Part shown: in pieces, positions 10,839 to 21,053 of the stretch
How the letters are laid out: every line of letters begins with the position of its first letter
Position numbering within the stretch: the first letter of the stretch is position 1
NCBI GenBank assembly: GCA_014529385.2
Contig: CM043944.1
Location: forward strand, 181,037,811-181,101,810
DNA: 64,000 nt
Source of the DNA: Adiantum capillus-veneris
Taxonomy: Eukaryota > Streptophyta > Polypodiopsida > Polypodiales > Pteridaceae
Reading direction: 5' to 3'
Translations under genes and position numbers: made by a program
Notes under the pieces: model-generated
Database searches by the model: none
What the model was told of the DNA's origin: nothing
What the model saw: only the letters and a program-made list of their open reading frames with translations

Positions 10839-11758
10839 TTACATGGCACGTCTGAGACCATTGTCTCCGACAGAGACCCCAAATTTATGAGTTTGTTTTC
10901 AAGGCAATTTGGGAGAACATTGGCACGCAGTTGCAGTTCTCGTCATCGTTCCACTTGCAGACTGACGGGCAATTTGAGATTGCCAATTCAATGGTTTTAG
11001 ATTTATTGAAGTCTTGTATCTCGGATCAGAAGACTCAATGGGAAAAGAACTTACCTTTGGTGGAATTTGCCTACAATAACAAGATACACTCTTCGACGGG
11101 GAAGACGTCATTTGAGATTGTTGAAAGTGCTGCGAAGGTTCCATCCTTCCTGAACACGAAAGATTAGATATTTGAAGCGGATGAATATTCGCGAGATTTG
11201 GATACGGCTTTTGCCAAGGTTCGCGAGACTTTGCAGGAGTCTCAAGAACGACAAAAAAAAGCAGCGGATCGCCATCGTCGCGACTTGAAACTGAAGGAGG
11301 ATGATTGGGTGCTCTTACTTTTGAGAAGGCACGCCTAAGAAAGAAAAAGGGAAAGGAGAGGCTTTTTCCAAAGCTTAGTATGCAATACTACGGACCTTTC
11401 CAAATAACTGAAAAGATAAATGATGTCTCCTTCCGATTGAAACTGCCAGATACTTGGAGGATTCACAATGCATTGCATGTGAGTCTCTTGAAACCTGTTA
11501 AGGGTGATGTGCCTGATGATGGGGAGCCTGATGAGCAACCCGCAGTGGAAGAAAACGAGGAGACCCTTGTTCTTGAACAGATTTTGGCACATACAGTTCG
11601 AAGAAAGGTAAAGTCCGAAGGCGGTTCTTGGTTAAGTTCAAGAACTTTCCTGCATTTGATGCGAAGTGGACGGAGGAGGAGGACCTAGCAGATACTCCTC
11701 GGATTGTGAAACTTTACCTCGATGTTTTGGTTTAGCATAGTCTACTCCAAACGGAACC
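10839..11758 (+). pseudogene. A3 integrase C-half and chromodomain inside element C (left arm)
   Basis: In the native frame this starts HGTSETIVSDRDPKF, the second catalytic Asp region of an integrase. It runs through SSSFHLQTDGQFEIANS, a stop at 11165, the GPY/F region (FEKARLRKKKGKERLF) and a frameshifted chromodomain near 11640. It is family-A sequence lying in the same orientation within family-C. It occupies the place where the C protease should be. Confidence 0.88.
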
Positions 11759-12341
11759 CAGAAATTCAGCTTGGCCGAAGATCTGGTGCAGTGGGATGCA
11801 CAAGAGGGGCGTTACTCTGCTCCTTTGTCAACAGATGCCTTAATTTTGATACTAAAGTCATTGATGTCTCTTAGAGCTTCAGGGATACTGAGAGCTGACA
11901 GTATTCTGCTGGATGACTTTATGAAACGGAATTCCTGATTATGATACTGATTTGTTCTTGACTTCTTGTGAGTGCAGGAACTGATAGACAAAATGACTGC
12001 AGCATTTTGGTCTATTTGATCTCGAATAGACATGGTTGCAATAGGGGTTAGTCAATCGGACATCGATGAGGTCCCGATTGGACCTAGATGTGTTTGCTAG
12101 CTACATTGTCGATAAATCATGGTGTAAGATCCGAATGAATGTTGAATGTCATGTGATGTCCTGTGATGTCTGGTGATGTCCTGTGATGTCGTGTGATGTG
12201 ACTGTCGATTTGGTACAAATGCTAGATGTGTGTCCCTAGTACATAGGTACTAACAGTCAGTGTCTACTAAGACGGTTTATGGCTTTTGTCGGTTTTGCAG
12301 GCGTAATTGCGGTCGATTACAATGCTTTCAAGAGGGGGGTA
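11759..12341 (+). other. A3 3' untranslated region and polypurine tract (left arm)
   Basis: Noncoding. It contains five exact-length 10-bp units at 12151-12200 (ATGTGATGTC, CTGTGATGTC, TGGTGATGTC, CTGTGATGTC, GTGTGATGTG) and the polypurine tract TTCAAGAGGGGGGTA at 12327-12341, directly before an A LTR start. Confidence 0.8.
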
Positions 12342-12520
12342 TGTCACAAAGTGATGACGTGGCAGACAGTAGAAACCCTAAAAAAACCTGCAAACCCTAA
12401 TTTATGCCACAAATCCTAATTTCCGAAAATCGCGGAGGTCAACAAAAAAAAAGGGATATTTTTGAGCGCCACAGATCTCAGCTTTTGGCCAGAAAAGCAT
12501 AATTGCTTTTTATTGCTCTC

Positions 12521-12558
<38 letters not shown>

Positions 12559-12565
12559 TGCTTTT
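12342..12565 (+). repeat. Family-A LTR, U3 part only (left arm)
   Basis: Starts TGTCACAAAGTGATGACG and carries AAACCCTA repeats and a GA run of about 30 bases (12523-12554). It is cut at about 12565, where family-C RT coding sequence begins. The missing R-U5 part of an A LTR reappears at 17098-17341, immediately after the C 3' LTR, as if the C pol-LTR block sits inside an A LTR. The right-arm GA run is about 76 bp longer. Confidence 0.85.
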
Positions 12566-13856
12566 GCTTTTGTTAGATAAAGAAAGGTCAGCATTTTTGC
12601 AAAAGTTTAGTGACTGTTTTTCTGATTCATTACCGTCGCAATTGCCGCCAGAGAGACCTGAGGACCATCGGATAGATTTGGTGCCAAGGTGTAGCGCACC
12701 AAATAGACCTCCCTAAAGGGTTAGTGCGGCGCAGCAGAAAGAGATTATGGGCCAGGTTGAGGAGTTATAAGAGAAGGGGCTGATTCAGCCTAGTTCTTCA
12801 CCCTTTTGCTCCCCAGTGCTCCTAGTGCAGGAGAAGGATGGCTCATGGCGCATGTGTATTGATTACCGTGCGTTGAATAAGAATACCATCAAGAATAGGT
12901 TTCCTATTCCTAGAATTGATGATATTCTCGATCGTTTAGAGGGTGCTGCAATTTTCAGCAGGATAGACCTTAAGAGTGGGTACCATCAGATTCGTATAAG
13001 GCCAGAGGATGTGCACAAGACTGCGTTTAGAACGACATTTGGTCTTTATGAGTTTCTAGTGATGCCGTTTGGGCTAACAAATGCTCCTGCCACGTTCAAC
13101 AGAATGATGGACCGGATTTTCCGCTCGCATCAACAGTTTGTTGGAACGTTCTTCGATGACATGATAGTGTATTCGAAGAATGAAGAGGAGCATAGGCGTC
13201 ACTTGACCATTGTGTTCGAAGAGCTGCGCAGTCACAGTTTACTTGTCAATCCTAAGAAAAGTGAATTCTTCCTCGAAGAGATCCACTTTCTGGGCCACAT
13301 AGTCTCAAAGGATGGTGTTAGAATGGATCCCGCAAAGGTCAAAACTATCAAGACATGGCCAGACTTGAAGACTGTACATGATGTCAGAAGCTTCTTGGGA
13401 TTGTGTTCCTACTATAGAAGGTTTATCAGAAATTTTGCAGAGATAGCATCGCCTCTTCACGCTTTGCAAAAGAAAGAGGTCACTTTCAGATGGACCCAAA
13501 AAGAGATTTTAGCTTTTAGTCTCTTAGAGGAAAAGTTGACTTCAGATCCAGTTATTGTTTTGCCAGATCTCAGGAAGTCATTTGTGGTCCAGCGTGACGC
13601 GTGTGGCAGTAGCATCGGAGCAGTGCTAATGCAAGATGGACGGGTAGTAGCTTATGAAAGCCGAATTTTGCAAGGGCCAGAGAGGACTATGCAAGTCTAT
13701 GAGAAAGAGCTCTTGGCCGTGATTCATGCGCTTTCTAGCTGGAAGCACTACCTCTTAGGTGCTGATTTTGTTGTCCAAACAGATCATCAGACCTTGCGAT
13801 ACTTCTTGACACAGTCAAAGTTATCCGAAAAGCATATGTGATGGGCAAGCTTTTCG
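12566..13856 (+). pseudogene. Family-C reverse transcriptase and RNase H (left arm)
   Basis: The frame begins [11 protein letters not shown] and includes RT motifs SWRMCIDYRALNKNTI, FSRIDLKSGYHQIRI (first catalytic Asp), FLVMPFGLTNAPATF and VGTFFDDMIVYSKN, the FxDD catalytic pair. RNase H follows ([34 protein letters not shown]). It copies element RNA into DNA and degrades the RNA strand. Stops at about 12715 and 12766 interrupt the 5' part. The second is private to the left arm, since the right arm reads ELLEKG there. The RNase H frame ends at 13841. Confidence 0.9.
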
Positions 13857-14519
13857 GAAGGCAAGAAGAATGTTGTGGCTGATGCGTTATCAAGAAAGCC
13901 ACAAATTTCAGCTGTGTCAATTCCTTATCATCATGAGTTAGATGACATGAAGGAACAGTATACTGCTGATGAAGATTTTGCAAGGATCTTTGAACAGTTA
14001 CAAGAGGGGCAACATCACGAGCACTACCTCCTCAAAGATGGTTTTAAGATGATGCATGGCAAACTTTGTGTCACTAGGCCATTGCGACATAAGGTCATGG
14101 AAGAGAGTCATGTCCCACCGTATGCAGGGCATCGTGGCATTGATGCAACAGTTAAAGCGGTAGAGACATTCTTCTATTGGCCTACCTTGAGGAGAGATGT
14201 GGATGCCTTTGTGCGAGCATGCATAGTTTGCCAAAAGGTCAAGTTTGACAGGCAAAAGGCACCAGGGTTGTTACAACCACTGCCGATTCCGGATAAGCCA
14301 TGGGAAAGCATTGCTATGGACTTTATCTTTGATCTTCCAAGGACACCAACAAGGAGTGATGGTATATGGACCATTATCTGCAGGTTCAGCAAGCAGGCCC
14401 ATTTTATCCCTGTCAGGAAGAAGATAATATCTGATCAGATGGCACGCTTGTTCATGTACAATGTGTTTAAGTACCATGGTATGCCACAATCAATTATCAG
14501 TGATGTGATCCTCGCATGA
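13857..14519 (+). pseudogene. Family-C integrase N-terminal half (left arm)
   Basis: The frame 13875-14519 reads ADALSRKP, the HHCC zinc domain (ESHVPPYAGHRGIDATVKA, then FVRACIVCQKVKFDR), and the core start WESIAMDFIFDLPRT with a catalytic Asp. In IWTIICRFSKQAHF an Asp usual in the family is Cys. A one-base loss at about 14505 breaks the frame just before the second catalytic Asp region (SDRDPR). The same lesion is in the right arm, so it predates the inverted duplication. Confidence 0.9.
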
Positions 14520-15463
14520 CCAATTTGTTCTGGAGAGGATTGTTTGAGAACATGGGCACTACGCTCAAGTTTTCGTCTTCGTTTCATCCACAAAGTGATG
14601 GACAATCAAAAGAGGCTAATTCTACTGTCTTAGATCTGCTGAAATGCTACGTGTCAGATAATAAGGGCAAGTGGGAACAGTATTTACCTATGCTTGAGTA
14701 TGCGTACAATAATACGGTGCATTCGTCTACTGACAAAGCACCTTTTGAGATTGTTGAAGGCGGCAAAAAGGTTCCTCCCATTTTGCATACAAAGGACAAG
14801 ATCTTTGAGGCAGATCGATATGTTGAGAACATGGATGAGATGTATAAGAAGATTAAAGTTTCCTTGGAGAAGACTCGGGCAAAGCAGAAAAAGGCTGTTG
14901 ATCGTCACCGTCGTGAATTGCTACTATCACCTGGTGATTGGGTTCTGTTAAGGTTCGAAAAGGCGAGGTTAAAGAAGATGAAGGGCAAGGAACAGTTGTT
15001 TCCTAAGCTCAGCATGCGTTACTATGGGCCTTTTCAAGTGCTTGACAAGATCAGCGATGTGGCTTATAGGCTGAAATTGCCTGATGCATGGAAGATTCAT
15101 AATGCGTTTCACGTGAGTCTTCTAAGACCCTTCGTGGGTGATGTGCCAGAAGATATGCCAGATGAGGATCAGCCATAAGTTGAGGAACTTGATGAGATCC
15201 TGATACCTGAGCAAGTTTTGGCACATAAGGACAGAAAAGTTAAAGGACAAGTTGCAAGACGCTATTTGGTGAAGTTCAAGAACTATCCGCCTATGGATGC
15301 AAAGTGGATGGAAGAGCATGAACTGTCAGAGTCACCAAATATATTGCAGCTTTACCTTGAAGCCTTTGGGTTACAGCCTACTTATGCCCCAACCCAACAT
15401 GTGCAAAGGAGGGGTAATGATAGAGCTAGTACATCAAATGTACATATGAATTCAGTGCCATAG
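14507..15463 (+). pseudogene. Family-C integrase C-half and chromodomain (left arm)
   Basis: After the frameshift the frame resumes with MTNLFWRGLFENMGTTLKF, SSSFHPQSDGQSKEANS, the YNNTVHSST region, a GPY/F-type module (LRFEKARLKKMKGKEQLF, MRYYGPFQVLDKISD) and LHVSLL-like FHVSLLRPF. A TAA at about 15176 precedes the chromodomain RRYLVKFKNYPPMDAKWMEE and its tail LYLEAFGL, ending at 15463. The internal stop is shared with the right arm. Confidence 0.9.
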
Positions 15464-15633
15464 ATGGAAATGGCAAAAGTATGAATGTCTCATTAAGTCA
15501 TTTGTATCTATGTATGTTACGACCTTTCTTGCGGATACATGCGATGATAAAAGAGTGTTAATAGCACAAGATCATCAGTGGCATGTATTTATGGTATGCA
15601 ATCGAGGACGTTTGCGATTTCAAGAGGGGGGTA
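15464..15633 (+). other. Family-C 3' untranslated region and polypurine tract (left arm)
   Basis: A short noncoding tail ending in TTTCAAGAGGGGGGTA, the plus-strand primer, directly before the C 3' LTR. It is the same tract as in family A although the LTRs differ. Confidence 0.82.
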
Positions 15634-17097
15634 TGTCACGAGGACATGGCAGTTATTAACCATGTCACAAAGATGTGGCAACTGCTAACCTTGGTTGTTG
15701 GTTTCTTTCCAATGGGTTTATTTTATTTGTTTTGAGACCCTCTTTTTGAAGTAGCAAACGGTCGGACATTGTATGGCCTATGTGAACGGTAGATTCACCC
15801 GCAGACGGAAAGTGGTCGGCACCGGAATTCGTATGGTAAGAGGATGTCTAGGCTCAGAGCAAGATCATATAGGTCCCTCCGTCGCACTTAGTAAGTTGGT
15901 GGATACTAGGAAGTGAACTCAATTAAAGCGTAAAGTCAAGGTGGGACCACCAACAAAAAGTATCCAACAGTTGGGCCACATTGCACTTTTGGATGCGGTC
16001 CCAGTCAAAAGACCAGTGAGAGCCCAACGGAAGCATCTCCTAAAATTTAGGGAACTGCTATTTTGGGCCGTGAAATGTGTTCGCGTCATTACCTCCGATA
16101 TGACTAGGGGAACATATTACAACTCTGCCGGGAAGTCAACTGGGCAACCGGTCAGGATATTTTTAAGCAGCGAACCCGAAACGGGAAAATGCTTGAAAAT
16201 GCGCCAAGTGTCAGTTTTCCATGGACTTTCCTCCTACAGAAAAATGGGCGCTGATTTTTAAGCTGGGAGAGGCTTCATTTGCAATTTGTCACAGGTTAAG
16301 AGCTATGGAGTGCTTCCTTTCCCTCTCATGTACAGTGTGGTGCTAGGAGTGATGCCCTGCATACTACACACTGCTCTCTCTCTCCCCTACGTGCAGTTAT
16401 GTAATGCCCCACAAGAGGGCTACTCATTTGACTGATGTACAGTTGTGTGGGTTCATGCTTTTGTGCTGAGGCAAGAGCCTCCTTGAGCAGGAACAGGGGT
16501 AGCTAGCTGCTGCTCCAAAGCAGGCACTGGTGAGGGTCATAACCTCACCGTACATGTGCAAAATCAGCGCTGTGTATGCGCTGTAATTTTACTGTTTTTC
16601 AGCCATACGGACGCCAGGACCATTGGGAATCGTGCCCCACTGGCAGAGGACAGTTAGGGGACTGTTTGGGGCTGAAAACAGGGCAAAAACCAGTAAATAC
16701 AGCGTGCTGAATTTACTGTTTTTGGGTAGGAATCAGAGGGTATACGCCAGTAGAAGCGAGTTTCAGCAGGGGAATTGGTTTCGCGCAAGTTTTGGGGCTG
16801 TTATGCTGCCGAAATTTGGCCAAAACAGGCGGTATCTAGTGGGATACAGTCACAGGATTCCCAGGACTCTTCTTTGTACTTTACCCTCCTAAGGAATAAA
16901 GAAATACCGAAAGGGGCGCCAATTTTGGGGCCTGCAGGTTGTCAGTGTCTGCTCGGAGCATTCTAGCTTCCGAGCTGTGTGTATTCAAGTGTTAATTCCC
17001 GTCGCAGGTTCTCTTTGCAAAGTGCTCTGTGCGTGTGTGTCTTAAGTAAAGAATTTCGGGTGAAAGCCAACGCCTACCGCCCTACGGGCCGGTTTCA
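15634..17097 (+). repeat. Family-C 3' LTR, complete (left arm)
   Basis: 1464 bp, from TGTCACGAGGACATGG to GGCCGGTTTCA. It carries the conserved block AAAGAAATACCGAAAGGGG near 16893, overlapping AATAAA. The right-arm partner is exactly as long, with about five differences seen. Short open frames inside it are LTR sequence, not genes. Confidence 0.92.
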
Positions 17098-17341
17098 GCT
17101 TCAGTTCTCAAAGCATCTGGACACAGAGTCTGAGAGTGAAACCCTAGCCACTCTCTTGTACTTTGATCTGATTAATTTAAAAAGAAATACCGAAAGGGGC
17201 GCCAGTCTTTGGGGCCAATATCTCTAGGCACGGAACTCCGCCGGGCCAGTGCAAATCTATTGTGATCTGTGAATTGTTTTGAAGTGGTTATTTGGTGCTG
17301 TCGCGGTTGATTCTTGACTTGGAGTGTCCAAGTCTGTACAC
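17098..17341 (+). repeat. Family-A LTR, R-U5 part (left arm)
   Basis: Begins directly after the C LTR with GCTTCAGTTCTCAAAGCATC and contains AAAGAAATACCGAAAGGGG and the family-A end TGTCCAAGTCTGTACA. At 17341/17342 the LTR terminus abuts family-A integrase sequence in opposite orientation. Confidence 0.85.
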
Positions 17342-17919
17342 TTGACCTTCTGGCATACTAAGCAACTGCGCACAAACTCTTCCACATCCTTTTTGAGTCT
17401 CGGCCAAAAGAAGTATCTCTCTACCCCCTTCATGGTGGTAGCAATGCCGCGGTGACCCGTAAAAGGTGGACAATGGCATTCAGTCATAACCTTTTCCCGC
17501 AACGGCTGTGTAACGCACAACATAGTCTTTTTCATCAAGTAGCCTTCCCGAAGGGAGTATCCAGCTATTGTCTCCACATCCCGTATCCGTGTGAAAATAT
17601 CTGCAAAATCTGTATCTGTGGCATACTGATCGACCATATCCTCGAAGCTCCTATGATGTATCGCGGAAATAGCCAGAACCAATGGCTTCCGAGACAAAGC
17701 ATCTGCCACCACCTTCTTTTTCCCTGCACATGGACAATCTGGAAGTGAAACTGGGACAAGATGTTCGCCCACCGCATCTACTTTTCCGAAAGCTACTTCT
17801 GTGACAAGAAGTAGCGCAAACTCTGATGGTCTGTAAAGACAGTAAAATCCGCTCCGAGTAGGTAATGCCGCCACTGAGTAAGAGCATGGATAACCGCCAA
17901 AAGCTCTTTCTCATACATC
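17342..17919 (-). pseudogene. Inner A copy: integrase zinc domain and RNase H end (left arm)
   Basis: The minus strand reads [13 protein letters not shown] (RNase H), VVADALSRKPLVLAISAIHH, and the integrase zinc domain ECHCPPFTGHRGIATTMKG with FVRSCLVCQKVK. It then stops at the fusion with an A LTR end. Element D interrupts the RNase H coding sequence at 17919. The catalytic core, chromodomain and 3' LTR of this copy are absent. Confidence 0.88.
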
Positions 17920-18212
17920 TGTTAACCCTCACGGCTCACGGACACCCATCACCTACGATGGACGTGTATTATGTATGATTTAGAGTCAGGTACCGGGCTT
18001 GTCGGACCAATAGGGAAAGGTAGAGTGATCGTCGATGAGAGGCGCACTTTAACTTGGACATTCAAGGGATTAGTTGGTTAAGCATGGGCGCCCAAGTGTG
18101 AATGGGGTGAGCTCCTATAAAAGCCAACTAAACCTAATTTTTACTCATTCTCTCATTTGTGCAATTGAAGAGTGCTCTTGCTCCATCTCCATCTTCTTCT
18201 TCTTCACCTCCT

Positions 18213-18256
<44 letters not shown>

Positions 18257-18499
18257 TGTGTGCGATCGAGCATTACGAAGGCACGACGGCGGCGAAGCGG
18301 TTGAGCGCGGCACGACTGCAGCTTCTTCTTCATCGCGGCGAGGAATCCACCACGAAGGCGAGCGTAGAGCGGTGAGTGACACACCCTTTGTTTTCTTGAG
18401 CTTGCTAGTTTAGGCTTGTTGTGTGCTTGGAGCCGTTTGTGGCTCGCATACGGTGTATTGGCAAGTCCCTTGCTTCGACAGTGCGGCAAGGAGCGCACA
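17920..18499 (+). repeat. Element D 5' LTR
   Basis: 580 bp. A TATA box, TATAAAA, lies at 18116-18122. A CT-rich 5' leader, TG and GA microsatellites and a splice-donor-like GCGGTGAGTG near 18370 follow. It ends AAGGAGCGCACA. Confidence 0.93.
18116..18122 (+). promoter_or_regulatory. TATA box of element D
   Basis: TATAAAA lies about 196 bases into the LTR, with an identical copy in the 3' LTR at 23302-23308. Transcription would begin about 30 bases later in a CT-rich stretch. Confidence 0.7.
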
Positions 18500-18503
18500 T
18501 TTT

Positions 18504-18520
18504 TGGCGCCGCTGCCGGGG
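18504..18520 (+). other. Element D primer binding site, tRNA-Asp-like
   Basis: TGGCGCCGCTGCCGGGG lies four bases after the LTR end. It matches the complement of the plant tRNA-Asp 3' end (TGGCGCCGTTGCCGGGG, from general knowledge) at 16 of 17 positions. This primer type is known from Athila/Tat-like plant elements. Confidence 0.78.
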
Positions 18521-19529
18521 AAATGCTCTACACTAAGCTCGGTTAGCACTTTACGCTTCCTTGTGGTGCAATTTCTATCATAGGAAAGGCAGGGAAGGAG
18601 TGTGTGGAAGGTTTCTGTTTTTTGCGTTTTCTGCAATTGCTGTCAAGTTTCAATTTCTGTTATTGTCTGCGTTTTTCAAATTCTGCAATTTCTGCGTTTT
18701 CAAGTTCGGCGTTTCCACTTCCTGCAATTTTTCGCATTTCTGTCAAGTTCTGCAATTTCTGCGTTTTTTCTGCATTTTCTGCATTTTCTGCATTTTTTTG
18801 CGGTTTTTCTGCATTTTCTGCAATTTCTGCTTTTTTCTGTCAGTTTTCTGCAATTTCTGTTTTTTTGCGTTTTTCTGCATTTTTTTAATTGCTGCGTTTT
18901 TTTGCATCAAAAAAAAAAAAACAAAAAAAAAATTTTGAAAAAAAAAATGAAAAAAAAAAAAAAAAAACTTAAAAATTTTCAAAGGAAAAAAAATCGGAAA
19001 TTAAAAACGCGAGCGAGTGGGTGGCGGAATTTTTCGAAAATAAAAAACACGACTCTTAAAACGTACGGGTTGGTTTGTATAAAAGGTAGATCGGGATCGG
19101 GATCATTTGCCCAAGCCCAAGCCCAAGCCCAAGCCCAGGCCCAGGCCTCAGTCCTCAGTCTTATGATATATACTAGACTCACTCTTATATATATACCCTA
19201 CTCCCTCAAGAGAGAATGAGAGCATGTGGGACAAGTCCTCCACTCTCCTCCTTTCTCTTCCCACTTGCACCCTTAGACTTTCTAGTTTGGGCCTAGTTCC
19301 CTACTGGAAATTGACAGTTTTAGGGATTCCGAGGGCATAGAGTGACCAAACGGAGGGCTGTAAAGCACGGCACGACCCTCTGACCGATACGTTCGTTTTG
19401 AGCTATCACACGGCCCATTCCACGACACGCTCTAAAAAATCTAGCAAAAAAACAAACAAAAAACACGCTAAAAACTAGTCACAAGGCCTCCTAGAGCAGC
19501 TTTTTGACACCTTAGGGTATCAAAAGCAC
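18521..19529 (+). other. Element D leader, low-complexity
   Basis: No gene. 18600-18905 is T-rich with many TTTTCTGCAT/TTCTGCAATT repeats. 18908-18990 is almost pure A. 19107-19146 is a (CCCAAG)n/(CCCAGG)n run. 19180-19200 holds an AT-rich TATATATA stretch. Open frames here have F/S/C-rich or poly-Lys translations caused by the repeats. The T-rich then A-rich order could act in RNA structure or splicing, but nothing shows this directly. Confidence 0.7.
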
Positions 19530-21053
19530 ATGCACTTACGCTCTGGGCGGGTGCTAGAACACGAGCATATTGAGAGTGCCTCTGTTCATACGGATACCCA
19601 TTACCCATCCACGATAAGCTCTAGACCCTCAGCGGGGACACAAGGTAGCACCACCCAAGACCCTAAAATAGCCGCTAGTGATTCCTCCTCCGACTCAGAA
19701 ATCATGGAAGCATACCCTACCCAAAACACTGAGAGAGAAGGCCATGCACCTCCCGAAGCTCCACAGCCTAGTACTAGTATGTTTAGCCGTTTCATGGAAA
19801 CATTAGGTAGAGCTACTCGCTCGGAACCTAATGCAAATGAAGCACACGAAGAGGATGGGTTGGACTCTGACACACCTCTACGATACCCCATTGAGTTAAA
19901 TAGTGCCTATGGAAAAGTGCTATATAACGCCTTATTGGACACGGGTGCTAAATACAATCTGCTATCCTATGGGGTGTGGTGTCAGTTAGGGAAGCCACCT
20001 CTATCTGAGAGTATTATCCAAGTCAAGGGTGTCAACAAGAAAAAAACTACGGTTTTTGGAATCTGGCACACTTCTGTCAGTTATGACAATGGGGTGGTAG
20101 CTCAAGACTTTTTGGTCATGCCTACTGGAACTATGGAGGGTAATATAAACCTAGGCCGCACGTGGATGATAGCCACCAAATTCACTATTGATTGGGGGAC
20201 TGGGGGTGTTACAACGCAAAAACCAACTCTTAGCCCTACCACTCAAGCCATAGTCCCTGAGATATTGCCCAAGGAAATAAAACCCAAGACATTGCATGTC
20301 CAGGAGGTTGAACCATACGTCCCCATAGCCCAACTCTCTAGAGCTTCAACTAATGTAGTTGAAAGAAAGCTTGAGACACACAAGAACCATCCTAATATAA
20401 CAGAGAAAACATACAAGTGGGTCCCTAAAACCTCTGTAGTGAGCATGGTTGATGCAAAAAAACGGAAACCTAGCAAGAACCGTACCACTCGCTCCAAGAA
20501 AAGTAAGAAAATGTTGCGATGGATCCCTAAACGACTATTGGAAGCCCAAGGCTACTATCAAGGAAATGATCAAATCTGGGTGCCAAAACGTAGATTGTGC
20601 TCTTACCTATCACCTGACCCAAGTGAACCCAATCCTGGGGCTCCAAAACAAATTGAAAATCGCGGAAAGGAAAAAATCACAGAATGCTACACACCCGCTC
20701 CCGAGCTAGTTTGGGTACCAAAGAAAGAACGATTTGTTCCACCTAGCTCAGGAAGGGGGGAGTCCCATGAAGATTCTAGCTCATCATGTAATACATCCAT
20801 AGAGGTAAAAGCTTCTACACAGCCTCCATCTATAGTAGTGGACCTCCATGAAGCTACAAAAGAATCCACACCTCCCAGTGTTCAAGAATCACCTAATGAA
20901 CCACTTCAAGTTCGATCCTGGGAGAGTACCTTACCACCCTTGCAACTTGACGAGGCACCTAGGGTAATAGCAAACTACTGGCAAAAATCCTCACCTATTA
21001 CCAACTGGAACAATTGGTTTCAAAGGGTGACAAGCTCATTTCAAACGGTATGA
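19530..21053 (+). CDS. Element D ORF1: protease-like protein with WVPK repeats
   Basis: 507 codons from ATG (MHLRSGRVLEHEH). Residues 1-115 are polar and Ser/Pro-rich. Residues about 120-215 look like a retroviral-type aspartic protease: LLDTGAKYNLLSYGVW with catalytic-type DTGA at 137-140, an FGIW/FLVMP middle and GRTWM near the end of the fold. The C-terminal half is basic and carries four W(V/I)PK motifs (YKWVPK near 296, LRWIPK near 330, IWVPKR near 349, LVWVPK near 393) with KSKK-type runs, possibly for nucleic-acid binding. No CCHC knuckle and no capsid domain are obvious. The frame is intact, in line with the youth of the element. It could be a diverged Gag-protease or a captured protein. 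The protease assignment is fairly sure, the rest unknown. Confidence 0.82.
   Translation: MHLRSGRVLEHEHIESASVHTDTHYPSTISSRPSAGTQGSTTQDPKIAASDSSSDSEIMEAYPTQNTEREGHAPPEAPQPSTSMFSRFMETLGRATRSEPNANEAHEEDGLDSDTPLRYPIELNSAYGKVLYNALLDTGAKYNLLSYGVWCQLGKPPLSESIIQVKGVNKKKTTVFGIWHTSVSYDNGVVAQDFLVMPTGTMEGNINLGRTWMIATKFTIDWGTGGVTTQKPTLSPTTQAIVPEILPKEIKPKTLHVQEVEPYVPIAQLSRASTNVVERKLETHKNHPNITEKTYKWVPKTSVVSMVDAKKRKPSKNRTTRSKKSKKMLRWIPKRLLEAQGYYQGNDQIWVPKRRLCSYLSPDPSEPNPGAPKQIENRGKEKITECYTPAPELVWVPKKERFVPPSSGRGESHEDSSSSCNTSIEVKASTQPPSIVVDLHEATKESTPPSVQESPNEPLQVRSWESTLPPLQLDEAPRVIANYWQKSSPITNWNNWFQRVTSSFQTV

Noticed and set aside
12151-12200. CRISPR array
   Set aside because: Ten-base units without unique spacers, inside a plant retrotransposon.
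13998-14489. Antisense open frames over C integrase
   Set aside because: Shadows of the integrase coding strand. The sense strand shows the HHCC and core motifs.
9101-15463. A single intact autonomous chromovirus
   Set aside because: Protease missing, family-A sequence inserted, early stop in gag, stops in RT and before the chromodomain, and a frameshift in integrase.
18560-19219. Overlapping 94-205-codon frames in the element D leader
   Set aside because: T-rich and A-rich repeats give Phe/Cys/Ser- and Lys-rich translations on several frames. There is no domain or credible start.
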